Assembly (NCBI RefSeq): GCF_003581585.1 | Contig: NZ_QXIR01000037.1 | Location: 1-53,109 of the forward strand | Source of the DNA: Bacillus salacetis | GTDB lineage: Bacteria; Bacillota; Bacilli; Bacillales; Bacillaceae_B | Reading direction: 5' to 3' | DNA length: 53,109 nucleotides | Shown here: piece by piece, positions 15,406-24,023 of the stretch | How positions within the stretch are numbered: the stretch's first letter is position 1 | How the letters are laid out: every line of letters begins with the position of its first letter | Position numbers and translations under genes: made by a program | Notes under the pieces: model-generated | Told to the model about the DNA's origin: nothing | The model's input: the letters and a program-made list of their open reading frames with translations, nothing else | The model's database searches: none

Positions 15406-16812
15406 TCACTCTTCTGCCGGACTGGTCTTTCTCAAGAAGAATGCCAGGATGATTCCGACTCCGGCGACGGCTCCTGCTGCAATGAAGGATACATTGACAC
15501 CGTGAACAAGGCCTTGCATTCCATGTTCTGCAGGATTCAATGCGGTATTTGTCATGATCGTCACAAGCAAAGCAGTCCCGACCGATCCTGAGACCTGCCT
15601 CATTGTATTGTTCATCGCTGTACCATGTGGAATGAGACTTGGCGGCAGCTGGTTAAGCCCCGCAGTCGTAACTGGCATCATCACCAGTGCGACACCGAAC
15701 ATTCTCACTGCATTGACAACGGCCATGTAGGTGAAGGACGTTTCCGTCGTGAGATTTGTAAAGAAAAAGGTAGAGACAGTCGTTATCGTCAGTCCTACTA
15801 TGGCCAGCATTTTCGCTCCGAACTTATCGAAGATCCTTCCGCTGACCGGGTTCATGATTCCCATGATCAATGCACCCGGCAAGAGCATCAAGCCGGATTC
15901 GAATGCCGTGAACTCATGCATGTTCTGCATATAAATCGGCAGGATGGTCGCACCTCCGATCATCGCGATGAACATGATCACCCCAATGATGGTTGCCAAT
16001 GTGAATATTCCATACTTGAATACCCTGAACTCCAGGATCGGCTGCTCCAGCTTGAACTGCCTTCTTATGAAAATAAACAAAGTCAGCGCCCCAAAGACCA
16101 ATGACAGGATGACCTGCGCACTTGCCCATCCTGCTGTTCCTGCTGCACTGAAGCCATAAAGCATTCCGCCGAATCCCAGTGTGGACAGGATGATGGAAAG
16201 CACATCCAGCTTCGGATTCGTGAGCTTTGTAACATTTTTCAATACAAAGAAAGCGATGATGAAATCAATGATGGCAATTGGCAGTACGATATAAAAAAGA
16301 ACGCGCCAAGGATACTGATCAACGAGGTATCCCGACAATGTAGGCCCGATGGCTGGCGCAAAGGAAATGACCAAACCGAACAACCCCATGGCAGACCCGC
16401 GTTTTTCAATGGGAAAAATAATGAAAAAGACCGTCTGCATTAACGGGATCATGATTCCAGCCCCTGATGCCTGAACAATCCTGCCGATCATCAAAAAGAA
16501 AAAGTTTGGGGCGATTGCACAAAACAGCGTCCCCAGCGCGAAAAGCCCCATCGCTGTAAGAAACAATGTCCTGGTCGTGTAGCGGCCGATCAGAAATGCC
16601 GTAATCGGGATCATCACCCCGTTCACCAGCATAAAGACAGTTGTCAGCCATTGTGCTGTATTGGCAGTCAAATCTAAATCTTTCATAATATGAGGCAAGG
16701 CTGTAGCCAGAAGGGTCTGATTCAGTATGGCTGCAAAAGCCCCGGAAATTAAGATCGCCACAATGGGCGCAATTTTGATGTTCTGTTCTTCTTTTGCTTC
16801 CGTTGTCTCCAT
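15406..16812 (-). CDS. DHA2-family multidrug MFS transporter
   Basis: A 468-residue, 14-helix major facilitator drug:proton antiporter of the EmrB/QacA (DHA2) type. Visible: TM1 ILISGAFAAILNQTLLATALP, the TVFMLVNGVMIPITAFLIGR motif A region, and antiporter motif C-like GLVISFAPAIGPTLSGYLVD near 150. It should export hydrophobic or cationic compounds across the cytoplasmic membrane. No regulator is adjacent and no partner membrane-fusion protein is expected in a Gram-positive. A paralogue lies at 18968. Confidence 0.9.
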   Translation of the reverse strand: METTEAKEEQNIKIAPIVAILISGAFAAILNQTLLATALPHIMKDLDLTANTAQWLTTVFMLVNGVMIPITAFLIGRYTTRTLFLTAMGLFALGTLFCAIAPNFFFLMIGRIVQASGAGIMIPLMQTVFFIIFPIEKRGSAMGLFGLVISFAPAIGPTLSGYLVDQYPWRVLFYIVLPIAIIDFIIAFFVLKNVTKLTNPKLDVLSIILSTLGFGGMLYGFSAAGTAGWASAQVILSLVFGALTLFIFIRRQFKLEQPILEFRVFKYGIFTLATIIGVIMFIAMIGGATILPIYMQNMHEFTAFESGLMLLPGALIMGIMNPVSGRIFDKFGAKMLAIVGLTITTVSTFFFTNLTTETSFTYMAVVNAVRMFGVALVMMPVTTAGLNQLPPSLIPHGTAMNNTMRQVSGSVGTALLVTIMTNTALNPAEHGMQGLVHGVNVSFIAAGAVAGVGIILAFFLRKTSPAEE

Positions 16813-17086
16813 TTTATTCCCCCTTACGATAACATGACTATTAGTTTGCTGTTCCTCCCTGCCTTCTATCCATTCAAGAAGGTTAACGGGTATATAATTC
16901 CCTCTTCAAAAAAAAAGAAACAGCATCAAAACTATTTCGGTTTCCGTAATAATTGTAGCCTTTCTCCCTCCCTTAGGACAATCAATATGCTCTTGAAATG
17001 TGCTCTTTTCGTTTGAGCATCATCACTGAATGGGAATCTGCTAATGTGATACTTTATAAGAGAAGATTTTAAAGGAGATGACATAA

Positions 17087-17761
17087 GTGAAAAACAAAGA
17101 GCAATTGAAGCAGGAGATCCTTGACGCCTTCCATTTCAGACACGCCACAAAGCAATTCGTCCCTGATAAAAAGATTCCGGAAGATGATTTCCGGTTCATC
17201 CTTGAAACCGGCCGCCTATCACCAAGCTCATTCGGCTTTGAACCTTGGCGTTTCCTTGTCATCCAAGACCCGGCAATCCAGGAAAAAATCAAAAATACTT
17301 CTTGGGGAGCATACACGAAACTTCCAGACGCAAGCCATTTTGTCATTTTTCTTGCCAGGACGAAGAAAGATACGAAGTATGATTCTGAATACCTCAAAGA
17401 TCAGTTACTGAACATCTCAAAATTCCCTGAAGAGATGCTCGAGAAATTTCTTGGCAGAGTCGAAGAGTTCCAGAGGGAAGACTTCAAACTGCTGGATGGT
17501 GACCGGCCGCTTTATGACTGGGCATCTAAACAGACTTACATAGCGCTGGCTAACATGATGACAGCCGCCGCTCAAATTGGAATCGATTCCTGTCCGGTTG
17601 AAGGTTTCAATATAGAAAAGATGAATCAACTCTTAGACGAAGAAGGTTTGCTCGAAGACGGGCATTTCAGCATCTCGGTCATGGCAGCGTTTGGCTATCG
17701 TGCCGAGGAACCACGACCGAAAACACGCCGGCCATTTGATGATGTCGTTAAGTGGATATAA
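17087..17761 (+). CDS. NAD(P)H nitroreductase family protein
   Basis: A 224-residue FMN-dependent nitroreductase of the NfsB/YfkO type, reducing nitroaromatics or quinones. Visible: FHFRHATKQF, the FMN-phosphate loop TGRLSPSSFGFEPWRF, and C-terminal IGIDSCPVEGF and PRPKTRRPFDDVVKW. The start is GTG at 17087 with AAAGGAG 9 nt upstream. It is monocistronic, ending in a strong terminator. It probably works as a cytosolic dimer. The natural substrate is unknown. Confidence 0.9.
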   Translation: MKNKEQLKQEILDAFHFRHATKQFVPDKKIPEDDFRFILETGRLSPSSFGFEPWRFLVIQDPAIQEKIKNTSWGAYTKLPDASHFVIFLARTKKDTKYDSEYLKDQLLNISKFPEEMLEKFLGRVEEFQREDFKLLDGDRPLYDWASKQTYIALANMMTAAAQIGIDSCPVEGFNIEKMNQLLDEEGLLEDGHFSISVMAAFGYRAEEPRPKTRRPFDDVVKWI

Positions 17762-17768
17762 TACTTTT

Positions 17769-17800
17769 TGCTCAGTGCTTTTAGTGCTGAGCATTTTTTT
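17769..17800 (+). terminator. Terminator of the nitroreductase gene
   Basis: TGCTCAG/CTGAGCA stem followed by seven T, starting 8 bp after the stop codon. Confidence 0.85.
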
Positions 17801-17957
17801 GCCGGGGCTGCCCGTTTGCGTTGCAGCTGCTGTCTGAAGGACTTAATGAACCATTAGAAAAATTGATCTTCCTCTACATCAGTTCTAGAAGATGTGTTAT
17901 TTCTACTATTAATGCATTTTCCCTTCTATCCGGGTTGATGGTAGTTTCTTCCACCTT

Positions 17958-17982
17958 GTTTAAAGAAATGATGAAGGGGAAG
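17958..17982 (+). promoter_or_regulatory. Sigma-B-like promoter of the KGG stress protein
   Basis: GTTTAA (17958-17963), a 13-bp spacer, then GGGAAG (17977-17982). The -35 is perfect and the -10 matches four of six. This fits the family, since B. subtilis gsiB is a classic sigma-B gene. The leader would be about 95 nt. The rest of the 17801-18084 gap shows no gene. Confidence 0.55.
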
Positions 17983-18084
17983 ACAAAGAGCAGAGACAGA
18001 AGTTAAAGCTTTTTGTCTTTTGTAATTGCTGGTGTAACTCGTCTTAGTGGAAAATCAAATTTCTAAACTTAAGGAGGATTTACA

Positions 18085-18336
18085 ATGGCTAGAAACAACA
18101 ATAACGACAACAATAACAACAAGAACATGACAGTAGAGGAAGCAGGACGCAAAGGCGGAGAAGCTACTTCCAAGAATCATGACAAGGAATTCTATCAGGA
18201 AATCGGCCAAAAGGGCGGAGAAGCGACATCTGAGAACCACGACAAGGAATTTTACCAGGAAATCGGTGAAAAAGGCGGAGAAGCCCGCAGCCGACAGAAC
18301 AATAACAACAATAATAACAATAACAGCAACCGCTAA
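18085..18336 (+). CDS. KGG-repeat general stress protein (GsiB-like)
   Basis: An 83-residue very hydrophilic protein. Asparagine-rich tails flank three repeats, about 20 residues each, built on GRKGGEATSKNHDKEFYQEI. The KGG motif occurs three times. This is the stress-induced KGG domain found in GsiB and in plant LEA-like proteins. It is likely disordered and protective during desiccation, salt or heat stress. The two central repeats are nearly identical at DNA level too, so repeat number may vary between strains. AAGGAGG lies 9 nt before the ATG. Confidence 0.88.
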   Translation: MARNNNNDNNNNKNMTVEEAGRKGGEATSKNHDKEFYQEIGQKGGEATSENHDKEFYQEIGEKGGEARSRQNNNNNNNNNSNR

Positions 18337-18352
18337 TACTTTGAACCGCAAG

Positions 18353-18384
18353 AAGCCTGCACAATTGTGCAGGCTTTCTTTTGT
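18353..18384 (+). terminator. Terminator of the KGG gene
   Basis: AAGCCTGCACAATTGTGCAG is the larger part of a 24-bp perfect palindrome ending GCTT, followed by a T-rich tract. Confidence 0.8.
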
Positions 18385-18402
18385 TTCTTTTCTTTTGTAA
18401 CT

Positions 18403-18615
18403 TCAAAAAACCTTATAACAGGCCCTGCACTGCTGGCCGTTCTTTTGCCGTTTGTTACTTTCACCGCAGCTGGGGCAGAGAACAAACGAGGTGCTTTGAT
18501 CAAGCCCTTTTTTATGATGGAGGTGGTTCTGCAGCGCCTTGATTGCCATCACCAGAGTAAAAGCCAATGCGGAACCGGAAGCCAGTAAGATCAAGAGTAA
18601 TACAAATCCACTCAT
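18403..18615 (-). CDS. Small membrane-anchored zinc-ribbon protein
   Basis: A 70-residue protein with one N-terminal membrane helix (about 3-27, VLLLILLASGSALAFTLVMA). A zinc ribbon follows at the C-terminus: CPSC (residues 47-50) and CRAC (63-66). The ribbon would face the cytoplasm or outside depending on topology. Function unknown. The neighbour at 18627, also a small zinc-ribbon protein, ends 11 bp before this gene starts, so the two probably form an operon. Confidence 0.65.
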   Translation of the reverse strand: MSGFVLLLILLASGSALAFTLVMAIKALQNHLHHKKGLDQSTSFVLCPSCGESNKRQKNGQQCRACYKVF

Positions 18616-18626
18616 CCGACTGCCCC

Positions 18627-18797
18627 CTAAGCCTCTTGCTCAAAGCACTGCAAACACAAGAATGCTGCTTCATTCTGAAGGTAAGCTTTGATTTCGGTCA
18701 TTCCCTTGCGCTTGGGCCATTTCATCTTGATATACACTTCTTCTTCTCCTTCAATCTCTTTTCCGCATTTCATACATTTAGGCTTGTCTCCAAACAT
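18627..18797 (-). CDS. Small zinc-ribbon protein
   Basis: A 56-residue protein starting MFGDKPKCMKCGKEIEGEEE, with CxxC pairs at both ends (CMKC and CLQC) framing EEVYIKMKWPKRKGMTEIKA. Similar short proteins in Bacillaceae are often labelled as Fe3+-hydroxamate transporter-related, a name I do not trust. The start at 18797 has GGAGGG 7 nt upstream; a start 15 nt earlier overlaps it. Probably co-transcribed with the 18403 gene. Confidence 0.7.
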   Translation of the reverse strand: MFGDKPKCMKCGKEIEGEEEVYIKMKWPKRKGMTEIKAYLQNEAAFLCLQCFEQEA

Positions 18798-18967
18798 TCC
18801 TCTTCCCTCCATTTTTTATTCTTTGATTCCTTCATATGACTGTTGTATACGGGGCCGAATTGAATATAGTTTCAGATTCTGCAAAAAACTAAGCCTGCCG
18901 CTTGAGAATTTCATCTAAATGAAGGAATATAGATAAGTGTATTTGAAGTTTAAAAATGGAGGAGCTT

Positions 18968-20419
18968 ATGGAAACAAAAATAAATTCTAAAGCAATACTT
19001 ATTACATTCATGATCGGGGCTTTCTTTGCCATATTGAATGAAACTCTGTTGAATATCGCTCTTACAGAGTTAATGGTTGTCTTCAATATTGATGCCCCTA
19101 CCGTCCAATGGATGGCGACAGGCTTTATGCTTGTGATGGGGGTGCTGATGCCGATTTCAGCTCTGCTCATACAGTGGTTCACAACCAGGCAGATGTTCAT
19201 CGGTGTCATGTCGATTTTCCTGCTGGGGACGACGATTGCCGCTTCGGCTCTTAACTTTCCGATGCTGCTAACGGGGAGGATGATCCAGGCAGTGGGTACT
19301 GGGCTGCTGATCCCAGTCATCTTCAATGCCCTGCTTCTATTGTACCGTCCAGAAGTCCGAGGGAAAATCATGGGGACATTCGGCCTGGTGATCATGTTCG
19401 CTCCGGCAATCGGTCCTACTTTGTCCGGAGTGATAGTCGACCTTCTTGGATGGCGCTGGTTGTTCATCACGGTCATCCCCTTTGCCCTATTCTCGATTCT
19501 GTTCGCTTTTAAATACCTGCAGAACGTGGGGGAAGTTACCCGGCCAAAAGTGGACATCTTATCAATCATCCTTTCATCCATCGGGATCGGCGGGATTGTT
19601 TACGGCTTCAGCAGTGCAGGAGAAGAAGGGGAAGGCTTTACTTCAGCAAAGATCATCATCATCCTTGCCGTCAGCTTCATCAGTTTGATTGTATTTGTAT
19701 TCAGGCAGCTCAAGCTTGATCAGCCATTGCTTGATGTACGGGTATTCAAATATAAAAGCTACGCCAGGGGAATCATCATCTTTATCATTGTCATCATGGC
19801 CATGTTCGCTTCCGAGATCGTCATGCCGATGTACCTTCAGGGACCACTTGGCTATTCAGCGAAAGTAGCGGGTCTTCTGCTGCTGCCCGGCGCCCTGTTG
19901 AATGGGCTGATGTCCCCGACAATGGGCGCGCTGTTTGATAAGTACGGCCCCAGGAAACTGATCATACCGGGAACGATTACCCTTGTTGGAGTGATGATCT
20001 TCTTCAGCAATATCAATCCTTCGGTACCGATCTGGGCTTTTATCATCGTCTATATGGTCCTGATGCTATCCATATCAGCCATTATGATGCCATCTCAAAC
20101 GAATGCGCTCAATGAATTGCCTAAGAACCTTTATCCGCACGGCACGGCGATTGCCAACACGTTGCAGCCTGTTGCAGGTGCCCTGGGTGTTTCTATCTTT
20201 GTCAGCATCATGACCCAGGGACAGGCAGACTACCTGGAAGGCAGGTCCGCTGTTACCGAGGAGACTGCCAATCAAGCCATGACATATGGAGTCCACCATG
20301 CCTATTGGTTTGCACTGGCTCTGACTGTCATTGCGTTTATCGTTGCCCTCTTTATCAAGAAGGCTGTATCTCCGGATTTTGATGAGGAGAAGAAGCCGGC
20401 AGAAGGGGAAGCTTTATAA
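18968..20419 (+). CDS. DHA2-family multidrug MFS transporter (second copy)
   Basis: A 483-residue, 14-helix EmrB/QacA-type antiporter. It shares the layout of the 15406 gene (TM1 MIGAFFAILNETLLNIALTE; GLVIMFAPAIGPTLSGVIVD near 150) but is clearly diverged. The C-terminus is acidic (DEEKKPAEGE). The start is placed at ATG 18968, just after GGAGGAG; ATG 18956 overlaps that site. Monocistronic, with an unusually long nested terminator. Substrate unknown. Confidence 0.9.
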   Translation: METKINSKAILITFMIGAFFAILNETLLNIALTELMVVFNIDAPTVQWMATGFMLVMGVLMPISALLIQWFTTRQMFIGVMSIFLLGTTIAASALNFPMLLTGRMIQAVGTGLLIPVIFNALLLLYRPEVRGKIMGTFGLVIMFAPAIGPTLSGVIVDLLGWRWLFITVIPFALFSILFAFKYLQNVGEVTRPKVDILSIILSSIGIGGIVYGFSSAGEEGEGFTSAKIIIILAVSFISLIVFVFRQLKLDQPLLDVRVFKYKSYARGIIIFIIVIMAMFASEIVMPMYLQGPLGYSAKVAGLLLLPGALLNGLMSPTMGALFDKYGPRKLIIPGTITLVGVMIFFSNINPSVPIWAFIIVYMVLMLSISAIMMPSQTNALNELPKNLYPHGTAIANTLQPVAGALGVSIFVSIMTQGQADYLEGRSAVTEETANQAMTYGVHHAYWFALALTVIAFIVALFIKKAVSPDFDEEKKPAEGEAL

Positions 20420-20439
20420 AGTTTGATTTTTGAGATAAG

Positions 20440-20532
20440 AAAAAACGAACCCGTGTCGGTGCTTCCCCCGAAAGTTAGCTTTTCAACTTTAACTTTCGGG
20501 GTTGCGATACCGTTTGAATGGGTTCGTTTTTT
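20440..20532 (+). terminator. Nested double-stem terminator after the second DHA2 gene
   Basis: The outer stem AAAAAACGAACCC/GGGTTCGTTTTTT (20440-20452, 20520-20532) encloses a second perfect stem CCCCGAAAGTTA/TAACTTTCGGGG. Both arms are extended, giving a 93-nt structure. Confidence 0.75.
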
Positions 20533-20601
20533 GTATTTTTGATCAATATGAGTCGGTGCCAGCCTTTTTAAGGACCATTTCTGTTTGAAATTGAATACTT
20601 A

Positions 20602-20770
20602 TTGGACTCCAGGAACGCTCTATACGCCTTTGAGCTTTGGTTTCCGCTCGCTTTTGGACTCTTGGACCTCTCTACGCGCCTAATCCCTTTAATCCTTGCT
20701 CGCTTTTGGACTCTAGAACCTCTATACATGTCCTTGCGCTCTAATCACAGCTCCCTTTTAGAACCAGTCC
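20602..20770. repeat. 52-bp imperfect tandem repeat, about four units
   Basis: Units begin at 20602, 20654, 20706 and, decayed, 20758. Each starts TTGGACTC or a variant and includes ACCTCTATAC. GCTCGCTTTTGGACTCT is repeated exactly at 20646 and 20698. No open frame or known element. It lies between the DHA2 terminator and argH and fills a gap otherwise without genes. Confidence 0.65.
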
Positions 20771-20789
20771 AGTTCCTCCTCTTAACCTA

Positions 20790-22166
20790 TCAGAGTACCA
20801 CTTCCTCCTCAGCCAGCTGAATCTGTTTTCTCACTTGGGAAGGAGAAGTCCCGCCATAACTTTCCCGCGCCCCTACCACACGGTCCGGTGAAAGGACTGT
20901 ATAGATGTCATTTTCAAACAGAGGGCTGAACTGCTTGAATTCTTCCATCTCTAGATCCAGTAAGAACTTCTTTTCCTGAAGAGCGTAAAGGACAATTTTC
21001 CCGATGATTTCATGGGCATCCCGGAATGCAACTCCCTTGGTGACAAGGTAGTCGGCGATATCCGTCGCATTGGAGAAGTCCTGATTAACAGCTTTTTGCA
21101 TGGCATCCTTCCTGACAGTCATGGTTTCAATCATGGGGGCAAGCAGGTTCAGGCAGCCTTCCAGCGTATCAACGGTATCGAACATCCCCTCCTTGTCTTC
21201 CTGCATATCCTTGTTGTATGCAAGAGGCAGCCCTTTCAAAACGGTCAGCAGTCCGATCAAGCTTCCATATACCCTTCCAGTTTTTGCCCGGAGCAGCTCC
21301 GGTACATCCGGGTTTTTCTTTTGCGGCATGATGCTGGAACCCGTGCAGAAGGAATCATCCAGCTCGATGAATTGGAATTCCTGGCTCGACCAGATGACCA
21401 ATTCTTCCGAGAGTCTGGAAATATGCGTCATGACCAATGAGCCAACCGATAAGAACTCAACGATAAAATCCCTGTCGCTGACTGCATCCATGCTGTTTGG
21501 GTAGACCGTATCAAACCCAAGCAGCTCTGCAGACCGTTCCCGATCAATGGGAAAAGTCGTCCCTGCCAGCGCTCCTGCACCAAGCGGTGACCAGTTCACC
21601 CTCTTCATGCTGTCCTTCAGACGCTCTTTATCACGCTGGAACATCCAAAAATAGGCCAGTAGATGATGAGCAAATGATACCGGCTGGGCTCTTTGCAAAT
21701 GAGTATATCCCGGAATGATCGTTTCCACATTATCCTTTGCCTGTTCTAAAATGGCCTCCTGGACAGCTTTCACCAGTCCGATCAGTTCCTTGGTTTTTCT
21801 ATTAAGGTAAAGATGCATATCCGTTGCAACCTGATCATTGCGACTTCTCCCTGTATGAAGTTTTCCGCCTGCAGGGCCGATCAGCTCAATCAATTGTTTC
21901 TCAATATTCATGTGGATATCTTCATGCTCAACAGAATACTCCATTTCACCCGACTCTATTTTACTTCTAAGCTTCAAAAGTCCTTCAATTATCAGCTTGA
22001 CGTCTTCTATCGGTATGATCTCCGTCTCACCGAGCATTTTCACATGAGCCAGACTTCCTTCTATATCCTCGAGCGCAAGCTTCTGATCGAATGAAATCGA
22101 AGCTGTGAATTCCTCTACCAGTTTGTTTGTCTCTTTTGTAAAACGTCCGCCCCATAGTTTCGCCAT
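20790..22166 (-). CDS. argH: Argininosuccinate lyase
   Basis: Cleaves argininosuccinate to arginine and fumarate, the last step of arginine synthesis. A 458-residue fumarase/aspartase-superfamily enzyme. Visible: [12 protein letters not shown] start, [17 protein letters not shown] (substrate loop), the signature [13 protein letters not shown] near residue 280, and the family C-terminus ending near [15 protein letters not shown]. An ATG 6 nt earlier is too close to GGAGG, so the second ATG is used. It starts 24 bp after argG in the same direction and should be co-transcribed. Confidence 0.95.
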   Translation of the reverse strand: MAKLWGGRFTKETNKLVEEFTASISFDQKLALEDIEGSLAHVKMLGETEIIPIEDVKLIIEGLLKLRSKIESGEMEYSVEHEDIHMNIEKQLIELIGPAGGKLHTGRSRNDQVATDMHLYLNRKTKELIGLVKAVQEAILEQAKDNVETIIPGYTHLQRAQPVSFAHHLLAYFWMFQRDKERLKDSMKRVNWSPLGAGALAGTTFPIDRERSAELLGFDTVYPNSMDAVSDRDFIVEFLSVGSLVMTHISRLSEELVIWSSQEFQFIELDDSFCTGSSIMPQKKNPDVPELLRAKTGRVYGSLIGLLTVLKGLPLAYNKDMQEDKEGMFDTVDTLEGCLNLLAPMIETMTVRKDAMQKAVNQDFSNATDIADYLVTKGVAFRDAHEIIGKIVLYALQEKKFLLDLEMEEFKQFSPLFENDIYTVLSPDRVVGARESYGGTSPSQVRKQIQLAEEEVVL

Positions 22167-22190
22167 TATCATTCCTCCAGACTTTTAAAA

Positions 22191-23441
22191 CTAGACTCCG
22201 AGATTTTCTTCTGCAATTTCACTGACGTTCCCCTGACTCTCTTTATCTTCCAGATTCACCTGTGAATAGACTTTTGTCGTCAAACCCCAAAGCTTGATAA
22301 ACCCGACTGCTGCATCATGGTCGAAGGCATCACCTTTTGAATAGGTGGCAAGCTCTTCATTATAGAGGCTGTTAGCTGACTGGCGGCCGGTGACAAAATG
22401 GGTGCCTTTGTGCAGCTTTATACGGATTTTTCCGGAAACCACTTTCTGTGTTTCATCAACGAATGCCTGGAGTGCTTCATTCAACGGAGAATACCAGAGT
22501 CCTTCATATATAAGCTTCGCCATCTGGGAATCGACTGTTGCTTTGAAGGCAGTGATTTCACGAGGCAGGGTCAGGAACTCCAGTTCTTTATGTGCGTTAA
22601 TAAGGATCATCGCCCCTGGATTTTCATACACTTCGCGGGACTTGATCCCTACCAGGCGGTTTTCAATGTGATCGATCCTGCCGATTCCATGCTTACCGCC
22701 AATTTCATTAAGGGATTCAATAAGCGGGACAAGCTCCATCTTCTCTCCATTCAGGGCTGTCGGAGTTCCCTGTTCAAAATCAATTTCGAGAATCTCTGCT
22801 TCATCAGGCGTCTCTTCAATTGGATTGGTCCAGTCAAATGCCCCCTCTGGTGCCTCTGTCCATGGGTTTTCCAGCACGCCCGCTTCACAGGCACGGCCCC
22901 ATATATTTGCATCAATCGAATAAGGATTGTCTAAATTGACCGGGATCGGAATCCCTTTTTTCCCGGCATAGTGTATTTCCTCATCACGGGTCATCCCCCA
23001 CTCCCTTACCGGGGCAACAACTTTCATGCCGGGTGCAAGCGCGTTGATGGAAACCTCGAAACGGACCTGATCATTTCCTTTACCCGTACAGCCATGGGCG
23101 ACAGCAACCGCTCCTTCTTTTCTCGCAACATCCACAAGCAGCTTGGAAATCAGCGGACGGGATAAAGCGGATGAAAGTGGATATTTCCCTTCGTATAAGC
23201 AATTCGCTTTCAAGGCAGGCACAATGTAGTCTTTTGCCAGCATTTCCTTGGCATCAATCATATACGCTTTGACAGCCCCCACCTGGAGAGCCTTCTCCCT
23301 AATAAAATCGAGATTTTTCCCTTCTCCGACATCAAGCCCCAAAGCAATGACTTCATACCCGTACTTTTCTTGGATCCACTTTATAGAAACCGATGTATCA
23401 AGACCACCGGAATATGCCAGAACAATCTTTTCCTTTGCCAA
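22191..23441 (-). CDS. argG: Argininosuccinate synthase
   Basis: Joins citrulline and aspartate using ATP to give argininosuccinate. About 416 residues. Visible: the PP-loop [17 protein letters not shown] at the N-terminus, [14 protein letters not shown] near 115, and [10 protein letters not shown] near 180. The ATG at 23453 directly abuts GAAAGG. A TTG four codons later (23441) has better spacing and gives the usual [12 protein letters not shown] start, so it is preferred; either is possible. It heads the argGH operon behind a promoter overlapped by two ARG boxes. Arginine made here is one of the two building blocks of cyanophycin encoded at 2-5.7 kb. Confidence 0.94.
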   Translation of the reverse strand: MAKEKIVLAYSGGLDTSVSIKWIQEKYGYEVIALGLDVGEGKNLDFIREKALQVGAVKAYMIDAKEMLAKDYIVPALKANCLYEGKYPLSSALSRPLISKLLVDVARKEGAVAVAHGCTGKGNDQVRFEVSINALAPGMKVVAPVREWGMTRDEEIHYAGKKGIPIPVNLDNPYSIDANIWGRACEAGVLENPWTEAPEGAFDWTNPIEETPDEAEILEIDFEQGTPTALNGEKMELVPLIESLNEIGGKHGIGRIDHIENRLVGIKSREVYENPGAMILINAHKELEFLTLPREITAFKATVDSQMAKLIYEGLWYSPLNEALQAFVDETQKVVSGKIRIKLHKGTHFVTGRQSANSLYNEELATYSKGDAFDHDAAVGFIKLWGLTTKVYSQVNLEDKESQGNVSEIAEENLGV

Positions 23442-23470
23442 ATCACAACGCATCCTTTCTTCAGTTAGAA

Positions 23471-23511
23471 TGAATTAAAATTTATTATACTGTATTTTTA
23501 TTCATTTACAA
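23471..23511 (-). promoter_or_regulatory. argG promoter with two ARG boxes
   Basis: On the minus strand TTGTAA, a 16-bp spacer, then TATAAT. Two AhrC/ArgR-like boxes overlap it: TGAATTAAAATTTATTA (23471-23487) and TGTATTTTTATTCA (23491-23504), close to the TGAAT-WWWW-ATTCA pattern. Arginine-bound repressor would cover the -10 and spacer. Confidence 0.7.
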
Positions 23512-23804
23512 CCCTTTTAAAAAATAATAGATAAAAAGATTCATTAATTTTATATACATTTGATTGTATATTTATTTCTCCATGCTTTTGTATATGCCGG
23601 CAGATGCCTAGTGTGAAAAAAACTGAAAAGCCCCTCTTTGCGGCTTACGAACTGAAGAGTTTATTATTTGTATGAAGGAAATGAAGAGGGGGAGGGAATT
23701 AACATCTGGTATTGTATGCAATCAGGCACTACTTCTTGGTCCATGCCAGGAGTCAGCGAAAATAAAAGATGGATTTGCCTAGAAAATCTCCAGACAAACA
23801 AAGA

Positions 23805-23851
23805 GCATCTGATATTTGGAATGCACGGTCCGCGTTCCAAATATCAGATGC
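23805..23851. repeat. 17-bp perfect inverted repeat
   Basis: GCATCTGATATTTGGAA (23805-23821) and its exact complement (23835-23851) around a 13-nt GC-rich loop. No T tract follows, so it is not a standard terminator. The surrounding gap (23520-24020) has no supported gene; a 76-codon frame across it lacks recognisable content. Confidence 0.7.
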
Positions 23852-24023
23852 CTTATAAGAATTTCAACAATATATTTTTATCTTCATACGCAGGCTGAGC
23901 ACCAATTCATAGGTCAACTTGTGCAGTGATCGATAATCAAAACCTGATACCTAAGAGGATAATAGTATTTCTTGTTCTTTAACTAGTTACTGAATGCCTA
24001 TAATTAAAACGATTGACGATATA

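Noticed and set aside
23668..23898. 76-codon frame upstream of the VWA gene
   Set aside because: It runs through the 17-bp hairpin, lacks family features and has atypical composition. A GAGGGGGAG lies inside it, not before it.
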